64,000 bases of DNA, taken from positions 1 to 64,000 of the forward strand of contig JAATGM010000014.1 of assembly GCA_015654675.1 (NCBI GenBank), in the 5' to 3' direction. Each line of letters begins with the position of its first letter. Position 1 is the first letter of the stretch. The translations under genes and the position numbers were made by a program. Shown here in pieces: positions 63,652 to 64,000 of the stretch. The notes beneath the pieces are model-generated. The model did not search any database and had not been told where the DNA came from. It saw only the letters and a program-made list of their open reading frames with translations. Source of the stretch: Planctomycetota bacterium. Its GTDB lineage: Bacteria > Planctomycetota > Phycisphaerae > UBA1845 > UTPLA1.

Positions 63652-64000
63652 ACGTCTTCGCCGGCGCAACCCCCTGCTCCCACGGCCGCACATACACAAA
63701 CTCCACCCGCGCCTCGCCCACCTGCTCCGCCTTCAGCAGAAACTCCTCCCACTCCTTCGATCCCGGCATCGGCGTCCCACCCTGCGGATCAGTCCGCTGC
63801 CCCTCCACGCTCACCACGCCGCTGCTCGCCCCGCCCGCAACCTGCCAAGCATACCCGGTCCCCGATCGCATCCGCAGCCGGAGTCTGAGCTGCTCGCCCG
63901 CATGCAACGTCTCATGCTTCTCTTCATAATCCCCCTCCAGCCGCCCGGTCACCTCGCGGATGCCCTCGTTCTTCTTCGTGCACCCCAGCCCAACCGCCAT
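63623..64000 (-). CDS. Chagasin-family (I42) cysteine protease inhibitor, partial
   Basis: The three inhibitory loops of chagasin are recognisable: SGTGYAWQV (loop 1, usually NPTTGY), QGGTPMPGSKEWEEFLL (Gly-rich loop 2) and VRPWEQGVAP (loop 3, RPW). These inhibit papain-like proteases. The sequence reaches the window edge with MAVGLGCTKK, which looks like the end of a lipoprotein signal (LGC), so the N-terminus is probably cut off. Overlaps the convergent GT-C-like gene at its 3' end. Confidence 0.8.
   Translation of the reverse strand: MAVGLGCTKKNEGIREVTGRLEGDYEEKHETLHAGEQLRLRLRMRSGTGYAWQVAGGASSGVVSVEGQRTDPQGGTPMPGSKEWEEFLLKAEQVGEARVEFVYVRPWEQGVAPAKTFMLQVKVKG

Overview
The window is 64 kb of GC-rich, gene-dense bacterial chromosome, most likely from a planctomycete of the Phycisphaerae or a close relative. 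This is an inference from family content. It contains zinc-ribbon membrane proteins with the CPxCxYxLxG...CPECG pattern, dockerin-type repeats on secreted proteins, PEP-CTERM sorting tails, HAF-repeat propeller proteins, repeats of the type DCNxNxIPDxCE in a 2401-residue secreted protein, and an ECF sigma factor / STAS / TPR-kinase cluster. No rRNA, CRISPR array, prophage or intact insertion sequence was seen. One tRNA (Leu, anticodon TAA) is present.

Layout. 1-1749 is mostly non-coding, strongly C-rich on the + strand, and built of degenerate repeats about 465 bp long with a co-varying hairpin. 1750-4776 holds a small membrane protein, a DUF192 lipoprotein, a SpoIIE-type phosphatase, tRNA-Leu and a DinB-like protein. 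4806-6668 is an ABC-F ATPase whose C-terminal domain is cut off by an in-frame stop. 6804-11323 (- strand) is a signalling unit: ECF sigma factor, STAS protein, Ser/Thr kinase with TPRs. 11594-19219 carries a secreted GH44 glycanase with dockerin, type III pantothenate kinase, an MnmE-like GTPase, a HAF-repeat protein and a large secreted protein. 19209-24426 (- strand) is a trehalose locus (OtsA plus an OtsB-GH15 fusion) followed upstream by a second HAF-repeat protein with a PEP-CTERM tail. 24723-28927 has Mrp, MoaD, MoaE, endonuclease III, a STAS protein, a small hypothetical and a metallo-hydrolase. 29303-31114 encodes two fused Kdo-kinase-like domains. 31303-38508 encodes the giant secreted protein, with its own terminator.

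39077-45419 holds a HEAT-repeat protein, a lipoprotein, GroES, a secreted DUF5666-like protein, then a surface-lipid-like set (GT2 glycosyltransferase, methyltransferase, condensation-type acyltransferase) and EbfC. 45419-53117 holds DnaX, a zinc-ribbon membrane protein, a secreted trypsin with PEP-CTERM tail, a CxxCHG protein, PdxA, riboflavin synthase and a thioredoxin-like protein. 53263-55788 is ClpC. 56285-57092 is a HicA/HicB module with a UPF0175 antitoxin-like gene. 57199-59208 is a tandem pair of zinc-ribbon membrane proteins. 59419-64000 has a secreted hypothetical, a second condensation-type acyltransferase in a coupled operon with two membrane proteins, and the C-terminal part of a chagasin-type protease inhibitor at the window edge.

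Genes are tightly packed. Start/stop overlaps (ATGA, GTGA or TGATG) link coaX-GTPase, otsA-otsB/GH15, moaE-nth, GT2-methyltransferase, dnaX-ebfC, ribE-pdxA, hicA-hicB and the acyltransferase-membrane protein operon. Four convergent pairs overlap at their 3' ends. Start sites were moved inward from the longest open frame wherever a Shine-Dalgarno match, a signal peptide or family length argued for it.
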